64,000 bases of DNA, from the NCBI GenBank assembly GCA_964473555.1, contig CAYYPL010000008.1, positions 68,138 to 132,137 of the forward strand. The letters are read 5' to 3'. Made by a program: the position numbers and the translations under genes. Under the pieces are notes generated by a model. That model saw nothing but the letters and a program-made list of their open reading frames with translations, searched no databases and was not told where the DNA came from. The DNA comes from UBA11400 sp964473555. GTDB lineage: Bacteria; Bacteroidota; Rhodothermia; Balneolales; HLUCCA01. Shown here one piece after another: positions 41,170 through 51,135 of this stretch; the stretch's first letter is position 1, and each line of letters opens with the position of its first letter.

Positions 41170-43878
41170 ATGACACAATTTAATAGACTCTTCAGGGTAT
41201 TTGTTTTAGTTATTCTGCTGGTTGGTTCTGGTTCTTTAGCACTCTATGCTCAGAATTCTCAATCAGGTAGTACTCAGGGAACGCAATCGGGTAATCAGCA
41301 AATCCCGGCGGGTCTGACCCAGGAGCAGTGGCAGCAGCTACAGCAGTATCAAATGCAACAGGCTGGTAATGCATCAAACACGAATCGAAATACCACTACT
41401 CAAACTGCTGTTTATGATCCCGCTACATTTATGGGTGAATTTTCAAGCGTCAGAATGCAGCAGGAACTCACAAGACGAAACGTGACCCGCGAAGAGCTTA
41501 GAGGTGGACTTGCCAGAAAAGGGATACTCCTGGAGAACATCCAGGAATCCAATCTTGCAAGATATCGAGATGTGATCATGCAGACCATCATTGAGATTGA
41601 AATTCAGAAAACCAGCATACAGGATGCCAAACAGTTGGCACTACAAAGTCTAATCCAGGAATTAGAACCGGATTTTCAGTTGCCTGCGTCTGTGAGAACG
41701 GTAACAGAACAGGATTTGAGGATGAGATTGCTGAAAATGGGAATCATTTATGAGAATATCCGCCCTGATCAGTTTGATCGATATGAGACCTTGATTGTAT
41801 CCACTTTGGAAGAGCTTCAGGCAGAACTGGATGCTGAAAAACGCGAAGAAGAGTTAAACAGGATTTATGGACACAGCATTTTTGCCGATAACACACTGGA
41901 AGTGTATCGCCTGACCGAAGGGGCTTCGGCAACAAGTAATTATGTACTTGGGACCAATGATATCATCAGGGTCACCATCTTTGGTGTTTCGCAGGCCGAC
42001 CTGGTGCTTGAAGTCAATGACCAGGGATTTGTGCAGCCACAGAATATGTCTCAAATTTATGTACGGGGCTTAACGGTTGCTCAGGCCAGGGATCTGCTCC
42101 GACAACGTTTGCGTTCTGGTTTTACCTTCAACCAAGACCAGATTGTAGTAACTGTCCAGGAAACGCGACCGATTTCAGTAAGTGTGATTGGGGAAACCAA
42201 TAAAAATGGTACTTACTACCTTTCTGCGATGAATTCGGTGTTTAATCTGCTAGCCGTTGCGGGAGGACCCACTGAAATTGGATCTGTCCGAAGGATAGAA
42301 CATATACGCGGGAGTACCCGATCGATGGTGGATGTGTACAAATTGATGGAGCATCCAACAGAACAGTACAAGTTCGATCTTCAAAACAATGATGTATTGA
42401 ATGTGCCTGTGGCGCAGATGTTGGTTAGAATAGAAGGTGGCGTCAAACGTCCGATGCGCTATGAAATGTTGGATAGCGAGTCATTGGTTGACCTGATCCG
42501 GTATGCTGGTGGACTTGCGGAAACGGCAAATCCAAATTTTGTTCAAATCCAGCGATTCGACATGGGTCAGTTGAATTTGCTCGAGTTTAACCTGAATGAA
42601 GTAATGACGGGTCGCGAGGTGGTGAAGTTGAAATCTGGTGATATCATTCGAATCAGAACAACTGAAAATATGGTCCTGAACAAAGTTTCCGTTTCAGGAT
42701 TTGTGATGTATCCCGGGGAATTCGGATTCAGACCTGGTATCACGGTAGGAGAGGCTATTGCACTGGCAGGCGGACTTCGTCCGTCGGCATTTGAACGAGC
42801 TTACATCGAGAGAAGACCGATCAGGGACACAACGGTTGTCCGATATATCCCGATTAATCTTGGGACCAACGAAGCGATGTCGATGCTACTTGAGCCCAAT
42901 GACAACATCCTGATCTACGACCGAACGCTGTATTCTAATGTTGGTGAGTTAACCATAACCGGAGCAGTGAAACAAACACAGCGATTCGGGTATGATCCGG
43001 AGCTGACCATTTATGATTTATTTACTGCCGCCGGAGGGTTTGCAGTTGGTGCCGCACACAATCGTGTGGAGGTGTTCAGAACTACTGTGTTCACGGATCG
43101 ACCGGTGGAGATGGAGCTCATCACGCTTCAGTTATCTGAAAACTTCGAAGTGTTACCACCCAATGAAAACTTCCAGCTCAAGCCATACGACAATATCGTT
43201 GTACGTCAAACACCCGGATTTCAGCTCAGTCGTACTGTGGAGATCAATGGGGAAGTAGAGTATCCGGGAGTGTATCCTCTGGAGTCCATTCAAACGCATT
43301 TGAGTGACATTATACGTGAGGCTGGTGGGTTGCGCAACCAAGCCGATCCAATTGGTAGTACCTTGTTCAGAACCCAGGGTGACCGTGGATTTATCATCAC
43401 AAACCTGAAAGATGTGATGCAAAATCCACGAAATGAGGCTTATGATCCGATTTTGTTCGAAGGGGATGTCATCACCATTGAGCGTCGTGAAAACATAGTT
43501 ACCATCCGTCCGATCGGTACCAGGATGTATAATGCCGTTGACGAGCAATTCGCCCGGCGGAGTTTGAATCTTACTTATCAGGGACAAAAATCGGCAAAAT
43601 GGTACATCCAGAATTATGCGGGTGGATTCGATGAGAATGCAGACAAAAATACGGTGACCGTAACACTCAAAAACGGTCAGGTTTTGAGTACCCGAAAATT
43701 CCTTTGGATACGGAAATATCCAAAAGTGCAGTCTGGTTCTACCATCCAGATAGCCATGAAACCAGAGAAAATCCCAGGAGAAAGTGGGTTTGATTACGAT
43801 CAATTCCTGACGCGCACTGCGCAGACCACCACTTCGTTTCTCACGATTTTATTACTTATCCAGCAGCTAAACAAGTAA
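41170..43878 (+). CDS. Wza-like polysaccharide export protein with multiple SLBB domains
   Basis: 902 residues from ATG 41170; upstream in-frame codons (from 41068) precede the signal peptide (LFRVFVLVILLVGSGSLALYAQ) and are not expected to be translated. After a Gln/Asn/Ser-rich linker and a helical part comes the Poly_export domain (YVLGTNDIIRVTIFG near residue 257), then several SLBB-type beta-grasp repeats (for example SVSVIGETNKNGTYYLSAM, VSVSGFVMYPGEFGFRPG, LTITGAVKQTQRFGYDP, VEINGEVEYPGVYPLES). A hydrophobic C-terminal helix (TTSFLTILLLIQQL) could cross the outer membrane. It likely forms the outer-membrane channel for the polysaccharide. Confidence 0.93.
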   Translation: MTQFNRLFRVFVLVILLVGSGSLALYAQNSQSGSTQGTQSGNQQIPAGLTQEQWQQLQQYQMQQAGNASNTNRNTTTQTAVYDPATFMGEFSSVRMQQELTRRNVTREELRGGLARKGILLENIQESNLARYRDVIMQTIIEIEIQKTSIQDAKQLALQSLIQELEPDFQLPASVRTVTEQDLRMRLLKMGIIYENIRPDQFDRYETLIVSTLEELQAELDAEKREEELNRIYGHSIFADNTLEVYRLTEGASATSNYVLGTNDIIRVTIFGVSQADLVLEVNDQGFVQPQNMSQIYVRGLTVAQARDLLRQRLRSGFTFNQDQIVVTVQETRPISVSVIGETNKNGTYYLSAMNSVFNLLAVAGGPTEIGSVRRIEHIRGSTRSMVDVYKLMEHPTEQYKFDLQNNDVLNVPVAQMLVRIEGGVKRPMRYEMLDSESLVDLIRYAGGLAETANPNFVQIQRFDMGQLNLLEFNLNEVMTGREVVKLKSGDIIRIRTTENMVLNKVSVSGFVMYPGEFGFRPGITVGEAIALAGGLRPSAFERAYIERRPIRDTTVVRYIPINLGTNEAMSMLLEPNDNILIYDRTLYSNVGELTITGAVKQTQRFGYDPELTIYDLFTAAGGFAVGAAHNRVEVFRTTVFTDRPVEMELITLQLSENFEVLPPNENFQLKPYDNIVVRQTPGFQLSRTVEINGEVEYPGVYPLESIQTHLSDIIREAGGLRNQADPIGSTLFRTQGDRGFIITNLKDVMQNPRNEAYDPILFEGDVITIERRENIVTIRPIGTRMYNAVDEQFARRSLNLTYQGQKSAKWYIQNYAGGFDENADKNTVTVTLKNGQVLSTRKFLWIRKYPKVQSGSTIQIAMKPEKIPGESGFDYDQFLTRTAQTTTSFLTILLLIQQLNK

Positions 43879-43881
43879 CCA

Positions 43882-45138
43882 GTGAGCAGTACAAACGTCC
43901 GAGAAGAAGAGATTTCGATTCCCGAGCTGGTGGTAAAGACCCAGCGTTACATTCGTTTTTTGAAGAAAAAACAACTGGTGATATGGATATTTGTCGGGGT
44001 AATGTTTGGGATTGGAATCCTCACTGCGCTCACCACGGAAGACGAGTTCGAGGCAACAAATGTAGTTTTATCGTACTCTGGTCCCAGTGGTAATGCAGGC
44101 TTGGCGGCGGCTAATCGGTTAGCTGGATTAGCGGGAATTACGTTACCTACCGGACCAGGAATGGATACCCGTGCAGTAAACGAAATGATGATCCCTACTA
44201 TTCTCAACACCTTTCCTGTATCGGAAAAACTCGGAAAACAGCCACTACGCTTTTACAATGCGGGTGAGACCATAACCGGAATCCAATATTTCAGTCGGCC
44301 ACCCGAAAAAACGGTTTTGGACTACATCAAACAATATACCGTTGAGTTACCAATAATCTTGATTCAATGGGTGGTGAAGCAGATTGCCGGGGAGCCGGAT
44401 CGCGTGCGTGCTCCTGAATCCGGTCAAGCTATTGACTCGCCTGATCAGGTTGCTACCAGTACCCCAACCGGAATTGCCGATATAGCTGCAGATGGTGTTT
44501 CAAACCCCTCAAATCGGCGAAATGAACACCTTTTTGTTGACCAGCATACCACCTATGCATTGACTCAGTTAATTTCCAGAGTTACCATAGTCGTTGAAGG
44601 GAATCTAATCACGGTTACTGCAAATATGCCTGATCCCTATGCGGCAGCAGACCTGGCCCAGTCGGCTACAGACATATTAATGCAGGAATTAGTGAACTTT
44701 GAGATCCGAAAAACCGAAGAAGAGCTCAAATACCTGGAAGAACTCTACAGAGAGAGCGAACAGAAATACAACAATACGCTGTCACGATTGACCGAGCTAC
44801 AGGACCGTCTTAGAAATACAAACTCTGCCCAGGCTAATATCGCTCAAATCCGTGCTGCAGGAGATAACGAAATCGCCCGTCAACAGTTCTTGCAGATTAC
44901 ACTGCGCCTTGAACAAGCCCGGATCAAACTAAAAGAAGACACTCCGATGTTTGCCGTACTGAATCCGGTACAGATTCCACAGCGGGCCATCAATGAAAAC
45001 AAGATTGGTATTGTTATCATTTTTCTCTTCTTGGGATTGTTTCTTGGCATTGGTTGGGTGACAACACGTGGTATTTTCCAAGCCATGAAAGCTGAAGCCG
45101 AGTCGGAAAAACAACTTTCTGAAGCCTCAAAAGCTTAA
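43882..45138 (+). CDS. Wzz/chain-length-determinant family protein
   Basis: 418 residues from GTG 43882, three bases after the export gene. An N-terminal Wzz domain with membrane helix (KKKQLVIWIFVGVMFGIGILTAL), a periplasmic part, a coiled coil near 285-335 (RKTEEELKYLEELYRESEQK...), and a second membrane helix (KIGIVIIFLFLGLFLGIGW). No tyrosine-kinase domain is fused. It co-polymerises or docks with the export channel and sets chain length. An inserted segment around 175-215 is rich in Pro, Ser and Asp and looks like a linker. Confidence 0.9.
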   Translation: MSSTNVREEEISIPELVVKTQRYIRFLKKKQLVIWIFVGVMFGIGILTALTTEDEFEATNVVLSYSGPSGNAGLAAANRLAGLAGITLPTGPGMDTRAVNEMMIPTILNTFPVSEKLGKQPLRFYNAGETITGIQYFSRPPEKTVLDYIKQYTVELPIILIQWVVKQIAGEPDRVRAPESGQAIDSPDQVATSTPTGIADIAADGVSNPSNRRNEHLFVDQHTTYALTQLISRVTIVVEGNLITVTANMPDPYAAADLAQSATDILMQELVNFEIRKTEEELKYLEELYRESEQKYNNTLSRLTELQDRLRNTNSAQANIAQIRAAGDNEIARQQFLQITLRLEQARIKLKEDTPMFAVLNPVQIPQRAINENKIGIVIIFLFLGLFLGIGWVTTRGIFQAMKAEAESEKQLSEASKA

Positions 45139-45237
45139 TGATCTTCTTGATACTAAAAATCTCAAAACACCGGTTTTGACGATTACTCCGACTACAATTA
45201 GTGATACATTCATCAAACTATTTTTAAGGGATTCACT

Positions 45238-46302
45238 ATGGCTAAAACCTATTTAATAACCGGAGCAGCAGGTTTTATTGGATTCCATGTGGTCCAGGAA
45301 CTTCTGAAGCGTGGAGACACCGTAATTGGACTGGATAACATCAACGATTATTATGAGGTGAACCTTAAATACGACAGACTTGCCCAAACCGGAATCCATC
45401 GCGAATCCATCTTCGATAATGAGCTCATCGGCAGTGTCACGCATCCAAATTATCGCTTTATCAAAGCGGATCTTCAGGACGCAAAACGGGTCTATCATCT
45501 GTTTGAGACCCATGGAATTACTCATGTTTGTAACCTCGCTGCGCAGGCCGGCGTGCGTTATTCACTTGAGAATCCGAATCGTTATGTTGAGAGCAATGTA
45601 CAAGGATTCATGAATATCCTGGAATCCTGCCGTCATCACGGGATTCAAAATCTGGTCTTTGCGAGTACCTCCAGTGTGTATGGACTAAACACACGTATGC
45701 CGTACTCGGAAAAGCATTCAACGGAACACCCCATCACATTATATGCTGCGACTAAAAAAGCCAATGAAGTAATGGCCCACAGTTATGCGCACTTGTTCGG
45801 AATTCCAACCACAGGTCTACGCTTTTTCACGGTTTATGGTCCATGGGGACGTCCGGACATGGCATTTAGTCTGTTCACCAAGGCCATTTTCAACGGTGAA
45901 CCAATCAAGGTGTACAACTACGGCAATATGATCCGGGATTTTACTTATATCGATGACATCGTAGACGGTATCATACGCTGTCTAGACCATCCAGCCACTC
46001 CAAAAGCTGATTGGAACGAGGGTGATCGCCCTGATCCTTCGGCCTCCAGTGCTCCCTATCGCATCTTTAACATAGGAAATGCTACACCTGTGACCTTAAA
46101 TGAATATATAGACGTCATTGAAGAAGCGATTGGGATTCCGGCTATACGTGAACTGATGCCGATCCAACCAGGCGATGTGGTTGCCACTCATGCCGATGTT
46201 ACTGCTATCATTAAAGAACGCGGATATAATCCACAAACGCCTGTCAGAGAGGGAATAAGAAAATTTATCTCCTGGTACCGTTCGTACTACCGTATCCAAT
46301 AA
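45238..46302 (+). CDS. NAD-dependent epimerase, UDP-glucuronate 4-epimerase type
   Basis: 354 residues of the extended short-chain dehydrogenase fold. The NAD motif GAAGFIGFHVVQELLKRG is at the N-terminus; the catalytic STSSVYG serine/threonine and Y-x3-K in YAATKKANE follow. Features such as GLDNINDYYEVNLKYDRL and RFFTVYGPWGRPDMAFSLFTKAI match UDP-glucuronate 4-epimerases, which make UDP-galacturonate for surface polymers. It begins the sugar-nucleotide block of the locus after a 99-base gap that holds a small TCAAAAC-ACCG-GTTTTGA hairpin. Confidence 0.92.
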   Translation: MAKTYLITGAAGFIGFHVVQELLKRGDTVIGLDNINDYYEVNLKYDRLAQTGIHRESIFDNELIGSVTHPNYRFIKADLQDAKRVYHLFETHGITHVCNLAAQAGVRYSLENPNRYVESNVQGFMNILESCRHHGIQNLVFASTSSVYGLNTRMPYSEKHSTEHPITLYAATKKANEVMAHSYAHLFGIPTTGLRFFTVYGPWGRPDMAFSLFTKAIFNGEPIKVYNYGNMIRDFTYIDDIVDGIIRCLDHPATPKADWNEGDRPDPSASSAPYRIFNIGNATPVTLNEYIDVIEEAIGIPAIRELMPIQPGDVVATHADVTAIIKERGYNPQTPVREGIRKFISWYRSYYRIQ

Positions 46303-46314
46303 CGATTTCATCCC

Positions 46315-47448
46315 ATGCAACGAACTATTCAGATGGTCGACCTTAAGGCGCAATACGAGCGGATTAAGGATGAAATTGACCAAGCGGTATTAACTGCCAT
46401 AGCTGAAACCGCTTATATCAATGGTCCCGATGTAAAATTGTTTGCCAATGAACTGGCAACGTACAACAAGGTAAAACACGTGATTCCATGTGCCAATGGA
46501 ACCGATGCGTTACAAATAGCACTGATGGCGCTCGATGCCCAACCGGGTGATGAGGTGATCGTTCCTACATTTACCTACATTGCAACTGTCGAAGTCATTG
46601 CATTGCTGCACCTTAAACCGGTGTTTGTGGATGTGGATCCGGATACGTTTCAAATGCAGATTGATGGACTCGAGTCGTTGATCACAGATCGAACGGTCGC
46701 AATTGTCCCCGTGCATCTTTACGGACAATGCGCCGATATGGAATCTATCCTGAAAATCGCAAATGACCGAAATATTGCCGTGATTGAAGATACCGCACAG
46801 GCTATCGGAGCGGTCAGCACGTTTTCGGACGGGAGTACACACGTTGCGGGAACGATGGGTGCGATTGGTACAACATCTTTCTTTCCATCTAAAAATCTGG
46901 GTTGTTATGGGGATGGTGGAGCCATGTACACCAATGATGATACACTAGCAGCAAAGATGAACATGATTGCGAATCACGGACAATCCCGTAAGTATTATCA
47001 CGATTCTATTGGAGTCAACTCCCGGCTTGACACGCTTCAGGCAGCCATTTTGAGAGTGAAACTCAAATATCTGGATCAATACACTGAAGCCCGTAACCAG
47101 GTCGCACGGGTCTATGATGAAGCTTTTGCCGGGCACCCTATGATCCAGACTCCGGTCAGATGTTCCTGGTCCACGCACGTATTTCATCAATATACCCTGA
47201 AGCTAAAGGGCGTGGATCGAGATGCGTTCAAAGAACACATGCAGCACAATGGAATACCAACTATGGTGTATTATCCGCTCCCGGTTCATCTGCAAAAAGC
47301 CTATACCGGATATGGATACAAAGCAGGAGATTTCCCGATCGCTGAAGCCCTGTGCAACTCGGTGGTCTCTCTACCCATCCATACCGAGATGAAGGCTGAT
47401 GATCAGCAGTATATCATTGAACAGACCCTTAGTTTTTTCGGAAAATGA
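46315..47448 (+). CDS. DegT/DnrJ/EryC1-family PLP aminotransferase, WbpE-like
   Basis: 377 residues. Visible are IQMVDLKAQYERIKDEID, CANGTDALQIALMAL, the PLP aspartate region IEDTAQAIGA, and the PLP lysine in SFFPSKNLGCYGDGGA. The overall match is to the aminotransferase that converts UDP-2-acetamido-3-keto-glucuronate to the 3-amino sugar. With the WbpD-like and WbpB-like genes directly downstream it forms a module for UDP-2,3-diacetamido-2,3-dideoxy-uronate. The stop overlaps the acetyltransferase start (ATGA). Confidence 0.9.
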   Translation: MQRTIQMVDLKAQYERIKDEIDQAVLTAIAETAYINGPDVKLFANELATYNKVKHVIPCANGTDALQIALMALDAQPGDEVIVPTFTYIATVEVIALLHLKPVFVDVDPDTFQMQIDGLESLITDRTVAIVPVHLYGQCADMESILKIANDRNIAVIEDTAQAIGAVSTFSDGSTHVAGTMGAIGTTSFFPSKNLGCYGDGGAMYTNDDTLAAKMNMIANHGQSRKYYHDSIGVNSRLDTLQAAILRVKLKYLDQYTEARNQVARVYDEAFAGHPMIQTPVRCSWSTHVFHQYTLKLKGVDRDAFKEHMQHNGIPTMVYYPLPVHLQKAYTGYGYKAGDFPIAEALCNSVVSLPIHTEMKADDQQYIIEQTLSFFGK

Positions 47449-48017
47449 GTACCTATTTTGCCCACGAAACCGCTGTGATCGATGAAGGGTGTACCATTGG
47501 AGCCGGATGTAAAATCTGGCATTTTTCGCACATCATGCCCAAAGCAATACTTGGAGAAAACTGTAATATCGGACAAAATGTGGTTGTCTCTCCCGGAGTT
47601 GTTTTAGGTAAAAACTGCAAAGTGCAGAACAATGTATCCATTTACACGGGAGTAACCTGCGAAGACGATGTATTCATGGGTCCATCGATGGTTTTTACCA
47701 ATGTCATTAATCCAAGAAGTGCGGTGAACCGACGTGATCAATACGCCAAAACTCATGTCGGACGTGGTGCCAGCATCGGAGCAAATGCTACTATTGTGTG
47801 TGGTCACGATATAGGCAAGTTCGCATTCATCGGGGCAGGTGCCGTGGTTGTAAAGCACGTACCTGATTATGCACTTGTGGTGGGAAATCCAGCCCGACAA
47901 ATAGGGTGGATGAGTGAATTTGGGCACCGGCTTGAATTCAATGCCAATGGCTTGGCGGTTTGTCCAGAAAGTGGCGACACCTATCAGCTCACTGACCATG
48001 TTGTCACAAAAGTTTAA
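47445..48017 (+). CDS. Left-handed beta-helix N-acetyltransferase, WbpD-like
   Basis: 190 residues built of hexapeptide repeats (VIDEGCTIGAGCKIWHFSHI, NCNIGQNVVVSPGVVLGKNC, VQNNVSIYTGVTCEDDVFMG) with GRGASIGANATIVCGHDIG near the C-terminus. This family acetylates the 3-amino group of UDP-2-acetamido-3-amino-glucuronate using acetyl-CoA. Translational overlap with the aminotransferase and the dehydrogenase 18 bases downstream support the pathway assignment. Confidence 0.9.
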   Translation: MSTYFAHETAVIDEGCTIGAGCKIWHFSHIMPKAILGENCNIGQNVVVSPGVVLGKNCKVQNNVSIYTGVTCEDDVFMGPSMVFTNVINPRSAVNRRDQYAKTHVGRGASIGANATIVCGHDIGKFAFIGAGAVVVKHVPDYALVVGNPARQIGWMSEFGHRLEFNANGLAVCPESGDTYQLTDHVVTKV

Positions 48018-48035
48018 ATCAAGAGACTACAACAG

Positions 48036-49001
48036 ATGAAAAAATTCGCTTTGATTGGAGCTGCCGGATTCATCGCTCCACGACATATGAAAGCCATCAA
48101 AGATACCGGTAATCGGATAGTAGCTGCCCTTGACACCTTCGATAGTGTGGGTGTGATCGACAGTTACTTCCCGGAAGCCGATTTCTTCACAGAATTCGAG
48201 CGCTTTGACCGTCATGTGGACAAGCTCCGCAGAAATGGGAATCCGCTCGATTATGTTTCGGTGTGTTCGCCAAACTACCTTCACGATGCCCATATCCGAT
48301 TCGGATTACGCTCTCAGACGGATGTGATCTGCGAGAAACCACTCGTGTTGAATCCATGGAACGTAGATGCTCTCAAACAAATCGAGGAAGAAAGCGGCAA
48401 ACACATCTACACCATCTTGCAACTTCGGCTTCATCCTGCCATTATTGCCCTCAAGAACAAGATTGATGCAGACCACAGTGGTAAGATCTATGATATTGAC
48501 CTGACCTACATCACATCTCGTGGGCATTGGTACTATACGAGCTGGAAAGGGGACGTTCAGAAGTCAGGAGGTATTGCCACAAATATTGGCATTCATTTTT
48601 ACGACATGTTGATGTGGATTTTCGGAGATGTGAAACGAAATGTGGTCCACTTACTTGAACACGATCGGGCTTCGGGCTATCTGGAACTGGAAAAAGCCCG
48701 GGTTCGGTGGTTCCTGAGCATCAATGCCGATACTCTGCCCGATGATGCCAAAAATAACGGCAAGAGAACCTATCGATTGATGACCATTAACGGAGACAGT
48801 TTTGAGTTCAGTGAAGGATTCACAGACCTGCACACCGACAGTTACAAACACATTCTGGATGGACATGGTTTTGGTTTGGGAGAAGCAGGTAAGTCGATCA
48901 AAGTTGTCCATGAAATCCGATCTGCACCCCGTACCGGACTCACCGGTGATTACCACCCGTTTGCAAAGCTTCCCATTGCCCGCCATCCATTTGATCTATA
49001 A
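48036..49001 (+). CDS. Gfo/Idh/MocA oxidoreductase, WbpB-like
   Basis: 321 residues. Rossmann start FALIGAAGFIAPRHMKAI, then VSVCSPNYLHDAHIRFGLR and the family's signature EKPLVLNPWNVDALK. WbpB-type enzymes oxidise carbon 3 of UDP-N-acetylglucosaminuronate for the aminotransferase. With the previous two genes it gives a B-E-D module in the order E, D, B. The enzyme providing UDP-GlcNAc uronate (WbpA type) and a 2-epimerase are not in the window. Confidence 0.9.
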   Translation: MKKFALIGAAGFIAPRHMKAIKDTGNRIVAALDTFDSVGVIDSYFPEADFFTEFERFDRHVDKLRRNGNPLDYVSVCSPNYLHDAHIRFGLRSQTDVICEKPLVLNPWNVDALKQIEEESGKHIYTILQLRLHPAIIALKNKIDADHSGKIYDIDLTYITSRGHWYYTSWKGDVQKSGGIATNIGIHFYDMLMWIFGDVKRNVVHLLEHDRASGYLELEKARVRWFLSINADTLPDDAKNNGKRTYRLMTINGDSFEFSEGFTDLHTDSYKHILDGHGFGLGEAGKSIKVVHEIRSAPRTGLTGDYHPFAKLPIARHPFDL

Positions 49002-49007
49002 CTCTGC

Positions 49008-49859
49008 ATGAAAGATCTAAAAGTAACTCTGTACTCTCCGAAATCGTCGCTTTCTAATCCAGTAAAGATGGCCAAAGCCCTTTTGGGCGATCTGGTTGGC
49101 AGCAGGGAACTGGCGTGGCGATTGTCGGTTAGGGACATCAGTGCTCAGTACAGACAAGCTGCGCTTGGTATACTTTGGGCATTTATTCTTCCACTGGTAA
49201 ATACATTTACGTGGGTTTTTTTGAGTGAATCTGGAATCGTTGCAGTTAGTGAAACCGATATTCCGTATCCCGTGTATGTGTTCGTTGGGACCATGTTATG
49301 GCAGATACTTGTAGACGCCATCAATGCTCCGCTCACCGAAACAACAGCCGCCAAGGCAATGCTTGCCAAATTGAACTTTCCCAGAGAAGCCATCATCATG
49401 GCGGGTGTATACAAAACCCTGTTCAATGCGCTTATCAAAGTGGTTCTGGTAGTCACGGCCATCGCTTTTTTTGGAATTTATCCAACCTGGAGCCTGCTTT
49501 GGTTACCCGTTGCACTGTTCTCCATGATATTGGTAGGGACTGCAATTGGTCTTTTGATCACACCGATAGGCATTCTGTATACAGACATTGGCAAAGCGAT
49601 CCCTTTGTTCATGCAATTTTTGATGTATGTCTCACCCGTGGTCTTTGCGATGCCACAATCTGGTCTGGCGGCATTGATATTCAAGGCGAATCCGTTTTCG
49701 TATCTGATTTTGACGGGCAGGAGCTGGATTACCGGCTCGGAAGTGCTGTTTTTAGATGGATTTATTCTGGTTAATGTGATTTTCTTCGTACTACTTCTTG
49801 TCGTGTTGGTCATTTACAGACTCGCAATGCCTATCCTAATAGAGCGCATGAGCGCCTGA
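49008..49859 (+). CDS. wzm: ABC-2 polysaccharide exporter permease (Wzm type)
   Basis: 283 residues with six membrane helices. The amphipathic N-terminus SRELAWRLSVRDISAQYRQAALG followed by ILWAFILPLVNTFTWVFL is the mark of Wzm/TagG-type permeases that move undecaprenyl-linked polysaccharide across the inner membrane. It sits seven bases after the WbpB-like gene and pairs with the ATPase gene 25 bases downstream. Confidence 0.92.
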   Translation: MKDLKVTLYSPKSSLSNPVKMAKALLGDLVGSRELAWRLSVRDISAQYRQAALGILWAFILPLVNTFTWVFLSESGIVAVSETDIPYPVYVFVGTMLWQILVDAINAPLTETTAAKAMLAKLNFPREAIIMAGVYKTLFNALIKVVLVVTAIAFFGIYPTWSLLWLPVALFSMILVGTAIGLLITPIGILYTDIGKAIPLFMQFLMYVSPVVFAMPQSGLAALIFKANPFSYLILTGRSWITGSEVLFLDGFILVNVIFFVLLLVVLVIYRLAMPILIERMSA

Positions 49860-49884
49860 TATTCCCCTCAAGTAATTCTATTTC

Positions 49885-51120
49885 ATGTCTAAAGAAGTTT
49901 TGATCAGCGTTAAAGACGTCTCTAAAAAGTTCAGTAAAGATCTAAAACGCTCGTTATGGTATGGTATGACCGACATCGGGAAAGAGATTTTCGGTATGTC
50001 GGAACACAAACGGGATGAACTCAGAAGCACCGAATTCTGGGCGGTAAAAAATGTGTCTTTTGAGCTGAAACGTGGAGACTGCCTGGGGCTCATCGGAAGA
50101 AACGGTGCTGGAAAGACTACGCTGCTAAAAATGATGAACGGTTTGGTCAAGCCTGATCAGGGCAGTATTGAAATGCGAGGCCGAGTAGGTGCATTGATCT
50201 CATTGGGAACCGGATTTGATCCGATTTTGACAGGCAGAGAGAATATCTATGTAAATGCATCGATTCTAGGTATAAAAAAAGCCGATATCGATGAAAAAGT
50301 CGATGAAATCATCGACTTTGCCGAACTGGGAGACTTCATCGAATCACCGGTGCGTAGTTACAGTTCGGGGATGGTAAGTCGGCTTGGATTCTCCATCGCG
50401 GTGCACATGAAACCCGATATTCTGATTTTGGACGAGGTTTTGGCAGTCGGTGATGCCGGGTTCAAGATGAAATCTCTGAACAAAATGTATGAGATCATGA
50501 ACGACACGGCGGTGATCTTTGTGAATCACAACATGGCAACACTTTCCCGGGTATGTAATAAAGTATTGTATCTCAAGGATGGTACTCCGCACTATTTTGG
50601 CGAAAACGTACTGACAGGAATTGAAATGTATCTTTCCCAGTTCGAAGATGAAGCTGGATATATTGACTACAATGAAAAAGCACAGTTCTCCAACATCGAT
50701 GTGAGGTCAGGATCACCCCGCGGACTAGACCTTAAAGGACGACCGGTTCTGCTTCATCATGACGATATGATCCTTGATTTGGAATACCTGCTCGACACGT
50801 CGATTGATGCACATCGGGTAAGTATTGTGATTTCAAACAAAGACTTTCTGACGCTTGGATTCCACAAGACCCAAACATTACACAATGCGGTGGATGGTCA
50901 TAACCGAATACAGATTCGTATCCCGAAGTTGAATTTGACCAACGGCGAGTACAGCATTACATTTAAGATCAGCAGTGCTTCGGGTGATGATGAACTTCCG
51001 GTGAATTATGCCACCTACCGACACTGGAAAAAATTCAAAATCGAGGGACTCAAAGAGTTCAACAGTGTACCCTTTATCCTACAAGGTTCAGTAGAGTCTA
51101 TCGCTCTGAATCATTCATAA
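49885..51120 (+). CDS. wzt: ABC polysaccharide exporter ATPase with C-terminal extension (Wzt type)
   Basis: 411 residues. The nucleotide-binding domain carries Walker A GRNGAGKTTLLKMM, the signature YSSGMVSRLGFSIA and Walker B DILILDEVLAVGD. Residues from about 250 on form an extra beta-rich domain, as in Wzt proteins that recognise a modified non-reducing end of the glycan. This implies that chain length is set by a terminal cap; the carbamoyltransferases, sulfotransferase or methyltransferase of this window could provide it (inference). Confidence 0.93.
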   Translation: MSKEVLISVKDVSKKFSKDLKRSLWYGMTDIGKEIFGMSEHKRDELRSTEFWAVKNVSFELKRGDCLGLIGRNGAGKTTLLKMMNGLVKPDQGSIEMRGRVGALISLGTGFDPILTGRENIYVNASILGIKKADIDEKVDEIIDFAELGDFIESPVRSYSSGMVSRLGFSIAVHMKPDILILDEVLAVGDAGFKMKSLNKMYEIMNDTAVIFVNHNMATLSRVCNKVLYLKDGTPHYFGENVLTGIEMYLSQFEDEAGYIDYNEKAQFSNIDVRSGSPRGLDLKGRPVLLHHDDMILDLEYLLDTSIDAHRVSIVISNKDFLTLGFHKTQTLHNAVDGHNRIQIRIPKLNLTNGEYSITFKISSASGDDELPVNYATYRHWKKFKIEGLKEFNSVPFILQGSVESIALNHS

Positions 51121-51135
51121 CGTTGCAATAATACC

